Shown here piece after piece: positions 52,439 to 61,434 of a stretch of DNA of 64,000 bases. Under the pieces are notes generated by a model, which saw only the letters and a program-made list of their open reading frames with translations, ran no database searches and was not told where the DNA came from. Positions within the stretch are counted from its first letter, which is position 1; each line of letters begins with the position of its first letter. Made by a program: the position numbers and the translations under genes. The DNA comes from Prolixibacter sp. NT017 (GTDB lineage Bacteria; Bacteroidota; Bacteroidia; Bacteroidales; Prolixibacteraceae). The stretch spans positions 248,001 through 312,000 of the forward strand of contig NZ_BLAV01000001.1 of assembly GCF_009617875.1 (NCBI RefSeq), in the 5' to 3' direction.

Positions 52439-53785
52439 TCAGATATTTTCTCCCTTCTCATTTTCACGCGCGATGAATACCCGTATGCTCTTAATGCGGC
52501 GCGCATCTGATTCTTCAATCTGAAACAGAAAATCGTCGCATTCAATTTTTTCGTTTTTAGCCGGTATTTCTCCCTGAAGTTCGAGTATCAATCCGGCAAG
52601 CGTATCTGCATCACCTTTTTGTCCGTCGAAAATCGTTTCCGGAACATCAAATACTTTGTAGAAATCATTGAGCATCGTTTTTCCATCGAAAAGATACTCA
52701 TTCTCACCAATCCGCGTATAGTATTCCTCGTCTTCGTCAAACTCGTCGGCAATATCACCTACAATTTCTTCCAGTACATCTTCAAGTGTCACCAGTCCCG
52801 ACGTGCCTCCATATTCGTCTACGACAATGGCCATGTGAACTTTGTTCTTCTGGAATTCTTCCAGCAGCTCATCAATTTTTTTCGACTCCGGGACATAAAA
52901 TGGCGGGCGCAAAAGCGACTGCCAGCGGAACGTATTGCCCTTGTTGAGGTGAGCCAGCAAATCTTTGATGTATAAGATACCCCGGATATTGTCGAATGTT
53001 TCGGAATAGACCGGAATCCGGCTGTAGCCCGAATCGTTTATGACTTTCAGTACCTCGGTGTAGTCGTCGCGAATGTCGAGCGTGATTAAATCGACGCGGG
53101 AACGCATGATATCGGTCACGCTCTTGTTCCCAAACTTAACGATCCCTTCCAGAATTTCCTTGTCTTCGGTAAACTCCATTTCGTCTGTAAGTTCAAGAGC
53201 TTTCGAAATTTCGTCAATTGAAAGGTATTTCCGGTGTTTGGTTGCTCGTTTGTTAACGAAGGCTGTGGTGGTAATCAGGATATGATTCAGTGGCCGGGTC
53301 ACCTTTTCCAGTCCGTTTAGCATGGGAGCCATCCGCACAGCAAACGAACGGGGATATTGCGTTGCATATACCTTCGGAATAATCTCACCAAAGAGAAGCA
53401 GCAAAAAGGTGATGACAACGGCTTGGAAAATAAATCCCAGCGTGGGAGCTGCGGAAAAATCTATCAGCAAATTGGTGATGTGTGCCGATAAAATGACGAT
53501 TCCGATGTTGACAAAATTATTCCCTACCAGGATAGTGGCCAGCAATTGCTCAGGAATAGTGAGCAGACGGAGAACAAGAGCGTTGGAACGGCTCTTGTTC
53601 TCTTCAAGCTCATGTTTATCTTTGGGACCCAGAGAGAAAAAAGCCACTTCGGATCCTGAGATCAATGCAGAAATGATTAGTAATAAAAGCAACACCAGGA
53701 GCCCAATCAGTGTCTCGATCGTAAATGGATAAAAGTGAATGCCTTCCCAATGGGCCCCCGACGGAGGAACTACGTCTGTTTCCAA
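52439..53785 (-). CDS. gldE: Gliding motility-associated protein GldE (CorC/HlyC family)
   Basis: Membrane protein of 448 residues. The N-terminal DUF21/CNNM region has about three transmembrane helices (LIGLLVLLLLLIISALISGSEVAFFSL, LATILVGNNFVNIGIVILSAHI). Then come a CBS pair (VTDIMRSRVDLITLDIRDDY..., VHMAIVVDEYGGTSGLVTLEDVLEEIVGDI, near 210-350) and a C-terminal CorC_HlyC domain. GldE is a partial suppressor partner of GldD. The reading begins at a TTG at 53785 (METDVVPPSG), 18 bp after the ssb stop; no in-frame ATG lies near, so the TTG is the likely start. Confidence 0.92.
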   Translation of the reverse strand: METDVVPPSGAHWEGIHFYPFTIETLIGLLVLLLLLIISALISGSEVAFFSLGPKDKHELEENKSRSNALVLRLLTIPEQLLATILVGNNFVNIGIVILSAHITNLLIDFSAAPTLGFIFQAVVITFLLLLFGEIIPKVYATQYPRSFAVRMAPMLNGLEKVTRPLNHILITTTAFVNKRATKHRKYLSIDEISKALELTDEMEFTEDKEILEGIVKFGNKSVTDIMRSRVDLITLDIRDDYTEVLKVINDSGYSRIPVYSETFDNIRGILYIKDLLAHLNKGNTFRWQSLLRPPFYVPESKKIDELLEEFQKNKVHMAIVVDEYGGTSGLVTLEDVLEEIVGDIADEFDEDEEYYTRIGENEYLFDGKTMLNDFYKVFDVPETIFDGQKGDADTLAGLILELQGEIPAKNEKIECDDFLFQIEESDARRIKSIRVFIARENEKGENI

Positions 53786-53803
53786 ACTATAAATATTTTA
53801 GTA

Positions 53804-54250
53804 TCAAAATGGTAAATCGTCTTCTTCAGTTTCTCCCGGAGAATTGTCGAAGGAGCCATTGTTTCCGTTTGGCTCATTCACGGTAGCCGAAGAGCGATCA
53901 GGTGCTGAGTCATTCTGGAAATCATCTTTCCGACCCAGCATTTGCAAAGTATCGGCAAAAATCTCCGTCATGTACTTTTTCGTTCCGTCCTGCTCATATG
54001 AGCGCGTCCGAATCTTTCCTTCAATGTACAGCTGTTTTCCTTTCTGTACATATTTTTCGCATACCTCGGCAAGGCCTCGCCATGCTACAACGTTATGCCA
54101 CTCTGTGTTTGTTATTCTCTCACCATTCTTGTTGGTGTAGGTTTCAGAGGTGGCTAATGGAAAATTGGCAACGGATACGTTGTTGTCCAGGTGCCTGATT
54201 TCGGGATCTTTCCCGACGTTTCCGACTAAGATAACTTTGTTGATAGACAT
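53804..54250 (-). CDS. ssb: Single-stranded DNA-binding protein
   Basis: Ssb of 148 residues that coats single-stranded DNA and recruits replication and repair proteins. OB fold ~1-110 beginning MSINKVILVGNVGKDPEIR, with WHNVVAWRGLAEVCEKYVQKGKQLYIEGKIR typical of the family (shown in parts). A Gly/Asn-rich linker ends in the acidic partner-binding tip EEDDLPF. I start at the ATG at 54250; the upstream extension (MKRKSVFV...) overlaps the leader. It lies 91 bp downstream of mutY and 18 bp upstream of gldE, the usual Bacteroidota order. Confidence 0.96.
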   Translation of the reverse strand: MSINKVILVGNVGKDPEIRHLDNNVSVANFPLATSETYTNKNGERITNTEWHNVVAWRGLAEVCEKYVQKGKQLYIEGKIRTRSYEQDGTKKYMTEIFADTLQMLGRKDDFQNDSAPDRSSATVNEPNGNNGSFDNSPGETEEDDLPF

Positions 54251-54341
54251 ATTTAAAGCAATTTTAATGAATAAAATTAAATTTACGAAAACCGATTTTC
54301 TTTTCAAAAAAACGATTCTCTGCCTCTGAAACGTATAAGCT

Positions 54342-55406
54342 TTACTGTGATTGAGTTACATGGATTCTATCAGCCAGGTAATTTTCAATTAGTTTCGGTA
54401 CGGCAAAATTAAAAATATCTTTCAAAAAAACGGGGGTTGCCGGATAATCAACTTTGCCTTTTATTAGTTGTATTTCATAAAAGAACGCGTGTATTTTCCT
54501 GTGGCTGAGCAGATGAATAATTTCCTCAGAAATGGAACGAACCTCGATTTGTGCTTCGCTGAAAATCGCCATCCATTCGCCTGATTGCAGAATCTGTTCC
54601 GGCAACAGTACGTCATATGATTCAATCAGCGGAAGCTGGTACATGTTTTTCCAGATGTCCTGTCCGTTTCGTTTTTCGAGCCAAGTCGATTTTTCGTCCC
54701 TGATAAACAAATAATGCATGTACCGGTCCCTGATTTTGGTCTTTTTTTCTTTCACCGGATGAGCTTCTACACTATTGTTAATATAGGCCTGGCACATTTC
54801 GGCTAACGGACAGCTGGCACAATCGGGTTTTTGCGGAGTACATTGCATAGCCCCAAAATCCATAATAGCCTGGTTGAATGTGGCTGGCTCCTTTTTCGGA
54901 ACCAAATCGTTTGCCAGCTCGGCGAAGAGCTTTTTCCCTTTTGTTGAATTGATGGGTGTGTCGATGGCGTAAACCCGTGACAAAACGCGCAGTACATTAC
55001 CATCCACTGCAGCATGTGGCAGGTTAAAAGCAATGGAAGCAATGGCTCCTGCGGTGTATTCTCCAACTCCTTTTAATAGTAATAGCTCTTTGTAGGTGTT
55101 TGGAAAGCGACCATTGAACTGTTCCATTACCTGTCGGGCAGCCGCAAGCATGTTGCGTGCACGGGAGTAATATCCTAGTCCCTGCCAAAGTTTTAAAACA
55201 TCATGTTCATCAGCCGAAGCTAATTTAGAAACGTCAGGATATTGTTCAATAAAGCGATGAAAATACGCTGTCCCCTGGCTGATTCTTGTCTGTTGAAGAA
55301 TGATTTCAGAGACCCAAATCGTATATGGATCACGGGTTTCGCGCCATGGAAGCTCGCGCCCATTGCTTTTGTACCAGTCAATCAGATATTTGGCAAATTT
55401 GCTCAT
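54342..55406 (-). CDS. mutY: A/G-specific adenine DNA glycosylase
   Basis: Removes adenine mispaired with 8-oxoguanine; 354 residues. HhH motif LLKGVGEYTAGAIASIAF near 110, catalytic Asp in AAVDGNVLRVLSR near 135, and the [4Fe-4S] cluster ligands C-x6-C-x2-C-x5-C in CTPQKPDCASCPLAEMC near 195. The C-terminal Nudix-like recognition domain completes the length. First gene of mutY-ssb-gldE-gldD-transferase, divergent from the HU gene. A CAAAAATA (TATTTTTG on its strand) at 55443-55450 may be the -7 element. Confidence 0.96.
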   Translation of the reverse strand: MSKFAKYLIDWYKSNGRELPWRETRDPYTIWVSEIILQQTRISQGTAYFHRFIEQYPDVSKLASADEHDVLKLWQGLGYYSRARNMLAAARQVMEQFNGRFPNTYKELLLLKGVGEYTAGAIASIAFNLPHAAVDGNVLRVLSRVYAIDTPINSTKGKKLFAELANDLVPKKEPATFNQAIMDFGAMQCTPQKPDCASCPLAEMCQAYINNSVEAHPVKEKKTKIRDRYMHYLFIRDEKSTWLEKRNGQDIWKNMYQLPLIESYDVLLPEQILQSGEWMAIFSEAQIEVRSISEEIIHLLSHRKIHAFFYEIQLIKGKVDYPATPVFLKDIFNFAVPKLIENYLADRIHVTQSQ

Positions 55407-55485
55407 TTTTTGTTAAATAAACTAAATTTTAATTCAATGGAACAAAAATAATTGATTTGTATTTCTTTAATCATTCGAAAAAGTC

Positions 55486-55493
55486 TATCTTTG
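55486..55493 (+). promoter_or_regulatory. Bacteroidota -7 element upstream of the HU gene
   Basis: TATCTTTG (TAnnTTTG) about 45 bp before the HU ATG at 55539. Confidence 0.55.
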
Positions 55494-55538
55494 TTCACCA
55501 AAATTTTAAGAAAGAAGTGTATAATTAAATTAATAGCA

Positions 55539-55823
55539 ATGACAAAGGCAGATATCGTAAACGAGATTTCGAAGAACACTGGTATCGAAAAAGTTACTGT
55601 ACAGAAAACTGTTGAAGCATTCATGGAAACCGTTTCTGGTTCGTTGGTTGATGGAAAAAATGTTTATCTGCGTGGCTTCGGTAGCTTTATCGTTAAAAAG
55701 CGCGCTGAGAAAACTGCCCGCAACATCTCAAAAAATACAACTATTATTATTCCTGAACACTTCATTCCGGCTTTCAAACCTGCTAAGTCGTTCGTGAATA
55801 AGGTAAAGAATAACGTAAAATAA
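55539..55823 (+). CDS. HU/IHF family DNA-binding protein
   Basis: Nucleoid protein of 94 residues that bends DNA. N-terminal helices MTKADIVNEISKNTGIEKVTVQKTVEAF (quoted in part) and the DNA-binding beta arm GFGSFIVKKRAEKTARNISKNTTIIIPEHFIPAFKPAKSFV match the family, with the arm Pro in IIIPEHFIPAFKPAK. I start at the ATG at 55539 (MTKADI); the upstream frame has no such start similarity. It is followed 18 bp later by a tiny basic ORF and then rng. Confidence 0.93.
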   Translation: MTKADIVNEISKNTGIEKVTVQKTVEAFMETVSGSLVDGKNVYLRGFGSFIVKKRAEKTARNISKNTTIIIPEHFIPAFKPAKSFVNKVKNNVK

Positions 55824-55841
55824 TTTTTAAAGCCTAAAATT

Positions 55842-55934
55842 ATGCCTAGCGGTAAAAAAAGGAAAAGACATAAGATGGCGACGCACAAGCGGAAAAAACG
55901 CTTGCGGAAAAATCGTCATAAGAAGAAGAAGTAA
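55842..55934 (+). CDS. Very small Lys/Arg-rich protein, probably ribosome-associated
   Basis: Open frame of 30 codons (ATG 55842, TAA 55932-55934) encoding MPSGKKRKRHKMATHKRKKR followed by LRKNRHKKKK. Nearly two-thirds of the residues are Lys or Arg with several His. It is too short for the usual ORF filters but lies 18 bp after the HU stop and before rng, and I recall the same short basic sequence at this position in other Bacteroidota. A small ribosomal protein (compare the Bacteroidota-specific bL38, or bTHX) is likely; it does not look like Thermus THX. Identity uncertain. Confidence 0.65.
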   Translation: MPSGKKRKRHKMATHKRKKRLRKNRHKKKK

Positions 55935-55964
55935 ATAAGCTTTCGATAATGGCTTAACTATCGG

Positions 55965-56005
55965 TAAACCTAAAGTGCAAAAGCGCTTTAGGTTTATTGT
56001 GTTTA
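55965..56005 (+). terminator. Terminator-like hairpin after the basic protein
   Basis: AAACCTAAAG...CTTTAGGTTT around 55970-55998 with a short loop holding GC-AAAA-GC, followed by ATTGTG rather than a T run; possibly a partial terminator or processing hairpin before rng. Confidence 0.5.
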
Positions 56006-56049
56006 AGCTAAATTTGAAATTATTATTGTTTGTAAAATGAGTTAAGGCC

Positions 56050-57597
56050 GTGAGTAATGAACTAATTATTGATGTATCACCCTCACACGTAGAAATTGCC
56101 TTACTCGAAAACAAAAGACTGGTTGAACTCAACAGCGAGGACAGCAACGCCAAGTTCGCGGTAGGAGACATCTACCTCGGGAAAGTCAAAAAGATTATGC
56201 CCGGCTTGAATGCTGCCTTTGTTGATGTAGGCTACGAAAAAGATGCGTTCCTTCATTATTTGGATCTGGGACCTCAATTCCAGACACTGAACAAATTCCT
56301 GAAGCTTGCCGGTTCGAAAAAAAGCAAGTTCGTGCCCGTATCCAAAATCCATCCGGATCCGGACATTAACAAAGAGGGAAAAATTACCGAGGTGGTGAAA
56401 CAAGGCCAGAGTATTCTGGTCCAGATTGCCAAAGAGCCCATCTCTACCAAAGGCCCCCGGTTAACCTCTGAAATTTCTGTCGCTGGCCGTAACATGGTGT
56501 TAATGCCATTCAGCGATAAAGTTTCTGTTTCGCAGAAAATTAAATCAACCGAAGAGAAAAATCGGCTGAAAAAATTAATTCAAAGCATTCGCCCCAAACG
56601 GTATGGGGTAATTATTCGAACAGCTGCTGAAGGAAAACGTGTTGCAGAATTGGATCAGGAACTAAAACGACTGGTTGCAAAATTTGAAAATGCCATGGCT
56701 AAGCTGAGCCGGCATAATGCGCCGTCGTTGGTTCTGGGCGAACTCGACCGTACCATTGCGATGATTCGCGATGTGTATACGCCAGACTTTGGTAGTATCA
56801 TGGTTAATGACCAGGAAGCTGCCATTGAAATTAAAGATTACCTGGGCACAATTGCCCCGGAAAAGAAAAAGATTGTAAAATATTACAGCGGTCGGGCTCC
56901 CATTTTCGAACACTTTGGAATAGATAAACAGATCAAAGCATCTTTTGGTAAAACCGTTTCTTTTAAGAGCGGTGCCTACCTGATTATAGAGCATACCGAA
57001 GCATTCCATGTTATTGATGTCAATAGCGGGAATCGCTCGAAAAGCGGAAATCAGGAGACAAATGCCCTGGAGGTTAACCTTGCTGCAGCCGATGAGATTG
57101 CACGACAACTCAGGCTGCGCGATATGGGTGGCATTATTGTGATCGATTTTATCGATATGCACGGTAATGAAAACCGTCAGAAAGTTTTCGATAAGATGAA
57201 GGAGGCGATGGGTGCTGACCGAACAAAGCACAATATCCTTCCTTTGAGCAAGTTCTGTCTGATGCAGATCACCAGACAGAGGGTGCGCCCCGAGATGAAT
57301 ATTGATACGACTGAGGTGTGTCCGGTTTGTAAAGGAACCGGTAAAGTGACACCGACCGTTCTCTTTACAGAAGAGATCGAACAGCGGGTTAAATTCATCT
57401 TCGGTGAGCTGGCAAAGAAAAGATTGACAATTCAGCTGCATCCCTTTGTGGCTGCCTTTTTGACGAAGGGATTTCCTTCGAAAAGGCTCCGGTGGATGTT
57501 TGAATTCCGAAAGCGGGTAGTAATCGACGAGGTTGCCTCGCTTAATTTCCTCGAGTCAAAGTATCTCGATGAGAATCAAGAGGAAATTATCTTCTAA
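56050..57597 (+). CDS. rng: Ribonuclease G/E family endoribonuclease
   Basis: Endoribonuclease of 515 residues, RNase G-sized, processing rRNA 5' ends and decaying mRNA. S1 domain ~35-125 (GDIYLGKVKKIMPGLNAAFVDVGYEKDAFLH), catalytic Asp regions VIDVNSG near 325 and IIVIDFIDMHGNENR near 360, and the zinc-link CPVCKGTGKV near 420 (two Cys) for dimer bridging. RNase E's long C-terminal scaffold is absent. It starts at a GTG (56050); the only nearby ATG is out of frame. It follows HU and the small basic gene, with which it may be co-transcribed. Confidence 0.95.
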   Translation: MSNELIIDVSPSHVEIALLENKRLVELNSEDSNAKFAVGDIYLGKVKKIMPGLNAAFVDVGYEKDAFLHYLDLGPQFQTLNKFLKLAGSKKSKFVPVSKIHPDPDINKEGKITEVVKQGQSILVQIAKEPISTKGPRLTSEISVAGRNMVLMPFSDKVSVSQKIKSTEEKNRLKKLIQSIRPKRYGVIIRTAAEGKRVAELDQELKRLVAKFENAMAKLSRHNAPSLVLGELDRTIAMIRDVYTPDFGSIMVNDQEAAIEIKDYLGTIAPEKKKIVKYYSGRAPIFEHFGIDKQIKASFGKTVSFKSGAYLIIEHTEAFHVIDVNSGNRSKSGNQETNALEVNLAAADEIARQLRLRDMGGIIVIDFIDMHGNENRQKVFDKMKEAMGADRTKHNILPLSKFCLMQITRQRVRPEMNIDTTEVCPVCKGTGKVTPTVLFTEEIEQRVKFIFGELAKKRLTIQLHPFVAAFLTKGFPSKRLRWMFEFRKRVVIDEVASLNFLESKYLDENQEEIIF

Positions 57598-57608
57598 TAA
57601 AAAAAATG

Positions 57609-57653
57609 AAAACGGCTCGATCATTGGTCACATGATTGAGCCGTTTTTTTTTT
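57609..57653 (+). terminator. Rho-independent terminator after rng
   Basis: AACGGCTC-GATCA...TGATT-GAGCCGTT, followed by TTTTTTTTT. Confidence 0.85.
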
Positions 57654-57654
57654 A

Positions 57655-57662
57655 TACTTTTG
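57655..57662 (+). promoter_or_regulatory. Bacteroidota -7 element upstream of the DsbD gene
   Basis: TACTTTTG (TAnnTTTG) about 46 bp before the ATG; the -33 position falls in the preceding terminator. Confidence 0.4.
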
Positions 57663-57708
57663 AACTTATTGAAAAATTTAAATACATAAATAAAAGAACT
57701 ACAACCTG

Positions 57709-59730
57709 ATGAAACGATATATTCTGTTTGCATTATTCCTGGTAGTAAGCTCTTTGCCCGCTTTTTCTCAAATTCTGGAACCGGTAAAATGGACTTATGA
57801 GCAAAAGCAGGTGTCCGACAGCGTGTATGATTTGACGTTCAAGGCATCGATCGACCAGGGATGGCATCTCTATTCTACCGATCTTCCTCCCGGCGGACCG
57901 GTTAAGACCTCCATTAATATCAAACCGAACGACGGCTTTGAATTAAATGGAAAACTGCAGGCAAAAAGTCCGATGATCAAGAAGTTTGATCAGACTTTTC
58001 AAATGGAGCTCGAGTACTATGCGCACGAAGCTGTGTTTGTACAACGCGTAAAACTATTAACCGACAAACCTTTGGAAATAAAGGGCTCAGTCGAGTTTAT
58101 GAGTTGTAACGACGAAACCTGTTTACCGCCAACCGATAAGGATTTTTCTTTCTCATTTAACGGAGGTAAGAAGGAGGCGGTAGCTGCTCCTGCAGAAGAA
58201 AAAACAACTCCTGTTGAGCCAATCGAGCCGTTGGGGACGAAGCATCACGGATTGGGATGGTTTTTCCTTTTCAGTTTTCTTGCCGGTTTGGCTGCCATAT
58301 TAACTCCCTGTGTATTCCCGATGATTCCGATGACGGTTTCATTCTTTATGCACAGCAGTGAGTCGAAGGTGCGGGCGAAGATGCAGGCATTGGTATACGG
58401 CTTTTCAATTATCCTGATTTATACGTTGATTGGAACGATTGTAGCGGTGACGTTAGGCCCGGGTTTTGCCAACTGGCTTAGCACGCACTGGTTACCCAAT
58501 ATCCTCTTCTTTACTATTTTCCTTGTTTTTGCGTTTTCATTCTTTGGCGCATTCGAAATTGTGCTGCCCAGTAGTTGGGTGAACCGCAGCGATCGGAAAG
58601 CAGATAAAGGAGGATTTGGAGGCTCATTCTTCATGGCACTCACGCTGGTGCTGGTCTCATTTTCGTGTACTGGTCCAATCGTAGGCGCTATTCTCGTAGA
58701 GTCGGCCGGAGGAATGATTCTGAAACCGGTGATTGGCATGTTTGGCTTTGCGATGGCTTTTGCCCTGCCGTTTACGCTGTTTGCCTTCTTCCCGCAATGG
58801 CTGAGTAATTTGCCCAAATCGGGTGGCTGGCTCAACTCTGTGAAAGTGGTTCTCGGATTTTTGGAATTAGCTCTTGGACTGAAGTTCCTGAGTATTGCCG
58901 ACCAAACTTATCACTGGGGAATCCTCGATCGCGAAGTGTATCTGGCGTTCTGGATTGTGATTTTCGCCATGTTGGGATTCTATCTTTTAGGAAAAATGAA
59001 GTTTGCGCACGACAGTGAAGTGCCCCACGTGACCGTGCCCCGGTTGTTGCTGTCGATAGTCACCTTCTCGTTCGTGGTGTATCTGATTCCCGGTATGTTT
59101 GGGGCTCCGTTGAAAGCAATTTCAGGTTACCTGCCGCCGATGGCCACCCATGATTTCGATTTGCATAAAATCATCAGGGATGAAGTAAAGCTGGTGAACA
59201 GTACTAGTGGAACGTACGGCTTCAAAGACGGAGATTCGTCAACGCTGTGCGAAAAACCAAAATATTCCGACTTCCTTGAATTGCCGCATGGCCTGCAGGG
59301 ATATTTCGATTACGACCAGGGAATGGCTTGCGCCAAGAAACAGCACAAACCGGTATTTATCGACTTCACCGGACACGGATGTGTCAACTGTCGTGAGATG
59401 GAAGCAAATGTTTGGTCGGATCCGCGCGTGCTGGAGCGACTCGAGAATGATTATGTCATCATAGCCCTGTATGTGGACGATAAAACCAAATTGCCTGAAA
59501 AAGACTGGGTCAAGTCGACCTACGACGGCAAGATTAAAAAGACGTTGGGAAAGAAATATGCTGATTTCCAGATTTCCCATTTTGGCGTGAATGCACAGCC
59601 TTATTATGTATTACTCGATAATAACGGAAAGATGCTGACACAGCCAACGGCCCGGGACTTGAATCCCGACCACTTTGTTGATTTCCTGGATAAGGGATTG
59701 GCCGAGTATAAGAAGCGAAACGACGAATAA
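57709..59730 (+). CDS. Protein-disulfide reductase DsbD-like (transmembrane thiol electron carrier)
   Basis: Moves reducing power from the cytoplasm across the inner membrane to periplasmic thiol proteins. Layout of 673 residues: signal peptide 1-21; periplasmic DsbD-alpha-like domain (~22-175) with FMSCNDETCLPP; about eight transmembrane helices (~185-465) with the first conserved Cys in LTPCVFPMIPM and the second in SFSCTGPIVG; then a C-terminal thioredoxin domain with GHGCVNCREMEANVW (CxxC). All three redox pairs appear present. Monocistronic with terminator; useful partner for the thioredoxin system but not linked to it. Confidence 0.93.
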   Translation: MKRYILFALFLVVSSLPAFSQILEPVKWTYEQKQVSDSVYDLTFKASIDQGWHLYSTDLPPGGPVKTSINIKPNDGFELNGKLQAKSPMIKKFDQTFQMELEYYAHEAVFVQRVKLLTDKPLEIKGSVEFMSCNDETCLPPTDKDFSFSFNGGKKEAVAAPAEEKTTPVEPIEPLGTKHHGLGWFFLFSFLAGLAAILTPCVFPMIPMTVSFFMHSSESKVRAKMQALVYGFSIILIYTLIGTIVAVTLGPGFANWLSTHWLPNILFFTIFLVFAFSFFGAFEIVLPSSWVNRSDRKADKGGFGGSFFMALTLVLVSFSCTGPIVGAILVESAGGMILKPVIGMFGFAMAFALPFTLFAFFPQWLSNLPKSGGWLNSVKVVLGFLELALGLKFLSIADQTYHWGILDREVYLAFWIVIFAMLGFYLLGKMKFAHDSEVPHVTVPRLLLSIVTFSFVVYLIPGMFGAPLKAISGYLPPMATHDFDLHKIIRDEVKLVNSTSGTYGFKDGDSSTLCEKPKYSDFLELPHGLQGYFDYDQGMACAKKQHKPVFIDFTGHGCVNCREMEANVWSDPRVLERLENDYVIIALYVDDKTKLPEKDWVKSTYDGKIKKTLGKKYADFQISHFGVNAQPYYVLLDNNGKMLTQPTARDLNPDHFVDFLDKGLAEYKKRNDE

Positions 59731-59739
59731 GATACAGTT

Positions 59740-59773
59740 AAACCCTCCGAAAACCGGAGGGTTTTTCTTTTTT
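59740..59773 (+). terminator. Rho-independent terminator after the DsbD gene
   Basis: AAACCCTCC...GGAGGGTTT stem followed by TTCTTTTTTT. Confidence 0.85.
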
Positions 59774-59821
59774 TAGGTCGGTTTATTTTAACTTTACTGA
59801 GTTTGTTAAAACGCATGTGTT

Positions 59822-60457
59822 ATGGAACGTCCTAATATTATTTTCTGGAATGTTGATACGCAGGTCGATTTTATGGAGCCCGATGGAAAGCTTTATGTGC
59901 AGGGCGCAGAAGAGATTCGGCCGCTTCTTGAAAAAATTACCCGGTTTGCCGGCGAGCACAACTTACGGGTAGTGAACACTGCCGATTATCACCTGGTTAA
60001 TTCGGCTGAACTTTCCAATCATCCGGATTTTGTGAACACGTTTCCTCCGCATTGCATGGCGGAAAGCAAGGGGGCTATGTACATTCCCGAAACCGACCCG
60101 GAACGGCCGATTATTATCGATTGGAACCAGGAGTTAATACTGGATTCCCGTTTCGACAATCCCGAGCGTTTCCGGAATATATTGATCCGGAAAGATGCCT
60201 TCGATGTGTTTGCCGGAAATCCTTACACCGAAAAAGTACTTGACATTATTCAACCCGACCGTGTATTTGTTTATGGTGTGACGACCAATGTGTGTGTCGA
60301 CCAGGCGGTGACCGGTTTGGCAGAAAGAGGCAAGGAAGTATTCGTTTTCTCCGATGCCATTAAAGAACTTCCGAATATTCCTTTACCTTTCGAGAAATGG
60401 AAGAAGCTGGGAGTGACGATGATTTCGTTCAGCGACGTAGACAAATATATGGGCTAG
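59822..60457 (+). CDS. Isochorismatase/nicotinamidase-family cysteine hydrolase
   Basis: Amidohydrolase-fold enzyme of 211 residues. The catalytic triad is visible: Asp in WNVDTQVDFM near 12, Lys in ILIRKDAFDVF near 122 and Cys in VTTNVCVDQAVTGLAERG near 158. The metal-binding DxHxxxH of nicotinamidase is partially represented by NTADYHLVNSAELSNH. PncA-like nicotinamidase is possible, but the length and first motif also fit other cysteine hydrolases, so no symbol is given. Monocistronic. Confidence 0.87.
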   Translation: MERPNIIFWNVDTQVDFMEPDGKLYVQGAEEIRPLLEKITRFAGEHNLRVVNTADYHLVNSAELSNHPDFVNTFPPHCMAESKGAMYIPETDPERPIIIDWNQELILDSRFDNPERFRNILIRKDAFDVFAGNPYTEKVLDIIQPDRVFVYGVTTNVCVDQAVTGLAERGKEVFVFSDAIKELPNIPLPFEKWKKLGVTMISFSDVDKYMG

Positions 60458-60493
60458 TTGGTTATTTCGAAACTATCGAAAACAAGTCATAAA

Positions 60494-60526
60494 AAAAGGA
60501 TTGCAAACGCTGCAATCCTTTTCTTT
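60494..60526. terminator. Bidirectional rho-independent terminator
   Basis: AAAAGGATTGCA-ACGC-TGCAATCCTTTT between the convergent hydrolase and map genes, with A and T tracts. Confidence 0.87.
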
Positions 60527-60541
60527 TGCAAAATAATTTTT

Positions 60542-61318
60542 TCAGGAAATCGGATATTCATCCGAAATATCAGTGAGTACTTCACAACCGGTTTCGGTTA
60601 CGAGTATCGTATGTTCAAACTGTGCCGAGAGCTGGTCGTCGATGGTGCGGGCAGTCCACCCGTCATGCTTGTCGAGTTTTACACGCGGGCGTCCCAGGTT
60701 AATCATGGGCTCAATGGTGAAGGTCATACCCGGGCGTAATTTGGGGCCGCTGTTTTTTCTCGATGAGTGGTCAACCTGAGGGTCTTCGTGGAACTCCACA
60801 CCAACACCGTGGCCACAGAATTCATATACTACGCTAAACCCTTGCGATGTAGCATAGCGGGAAATCACATAACCAATATTTCCAAGATAGTTGCCCGGAC
60901 GAACCTGCTGAATCCCTAAATCGAGACAGTGCTTGGTTACATCAATTAGCTTCAATGCTTTGTCGCTCACTTCGCCTACGGTATACATTCTGCTGGTGTC
61001 ACCATAGTAACCGTCGAGTATCGTCGTTACATCGATATTCAAAATATCACCGTCTTTCAATACAGTATCAGGAGAAGGGATGCCGTGGCAAACTACCTCA
61101 TTCAGTGAGATACAGCTTGATTTCGGGTAACCGTTATAATTTAAGGTGGCAGGAATCGCGCCGTGGTCAAGTATAAACTGATGAATCAGATTGTCGAGGT
61201 GTTCGGTTGAAACTCCTGCTTTAACATGTGGTTCAATGAATTCCAGCGTTTCCGCTGCCAGTTTAGAGCTTTTGCGTATGCCTTCAATTTGTTCCTGGGT
61301 TTTGATGCGAATGCTCAT
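60542..61318 (-). CDS. map: Methionine aminopeptidase, type I
   Basis: Removes the N-terminal methionine after deformylation; 258 residues, pita-bread fold. Metal ligands are seen in DILNIDVTTILDGYYGDTSRM (Asp pair, near 92-106), GHGVGVEFHEDP (His near 168), TIEPMI (Glu near 205) and the late Glu in ILVTETGCEVLT (near 238). ISLNEVVCHGIPS near 70 is the substrate-contact block. Monocistronic. Works in the same pathway as the deformylase at 12 kb, though unlinked. Confidence 0.97.
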   Translation of the reverse strand: MSIRIKTQEQIEGIRKSSKLAAETLEFIEPHVKAGVSTEHLDNLIHQFILDHGAIPATLNYNGYPKSSCISLNEVVCHGIPSPDTVLKDGDILNIDVTTILDGYYGDTSRMYTVGEVSDKALKLIDVTKHCLDLGIQQVRPGNYLGNIGYVISRYATSQGFSVVYEFCGHGVGVEFHEDPQVDHSSRKNSGPKLRPGMTFTIEPMINLGRPRVKLDKHDGWTARTIDDQLSAQFEHTILVTETGCEVLTDISDEYPIS

Positions 61319-61434
61319 ATTAATTATGTTCGATAAATTTGCGCAAAATTGGATAAATTCATAATCAATTCAAAATAACAGAAGGTACCTGTCTTTTGTT
61401 TTGAATAATATTTTTTGCCAGAAAATCAGGATGA

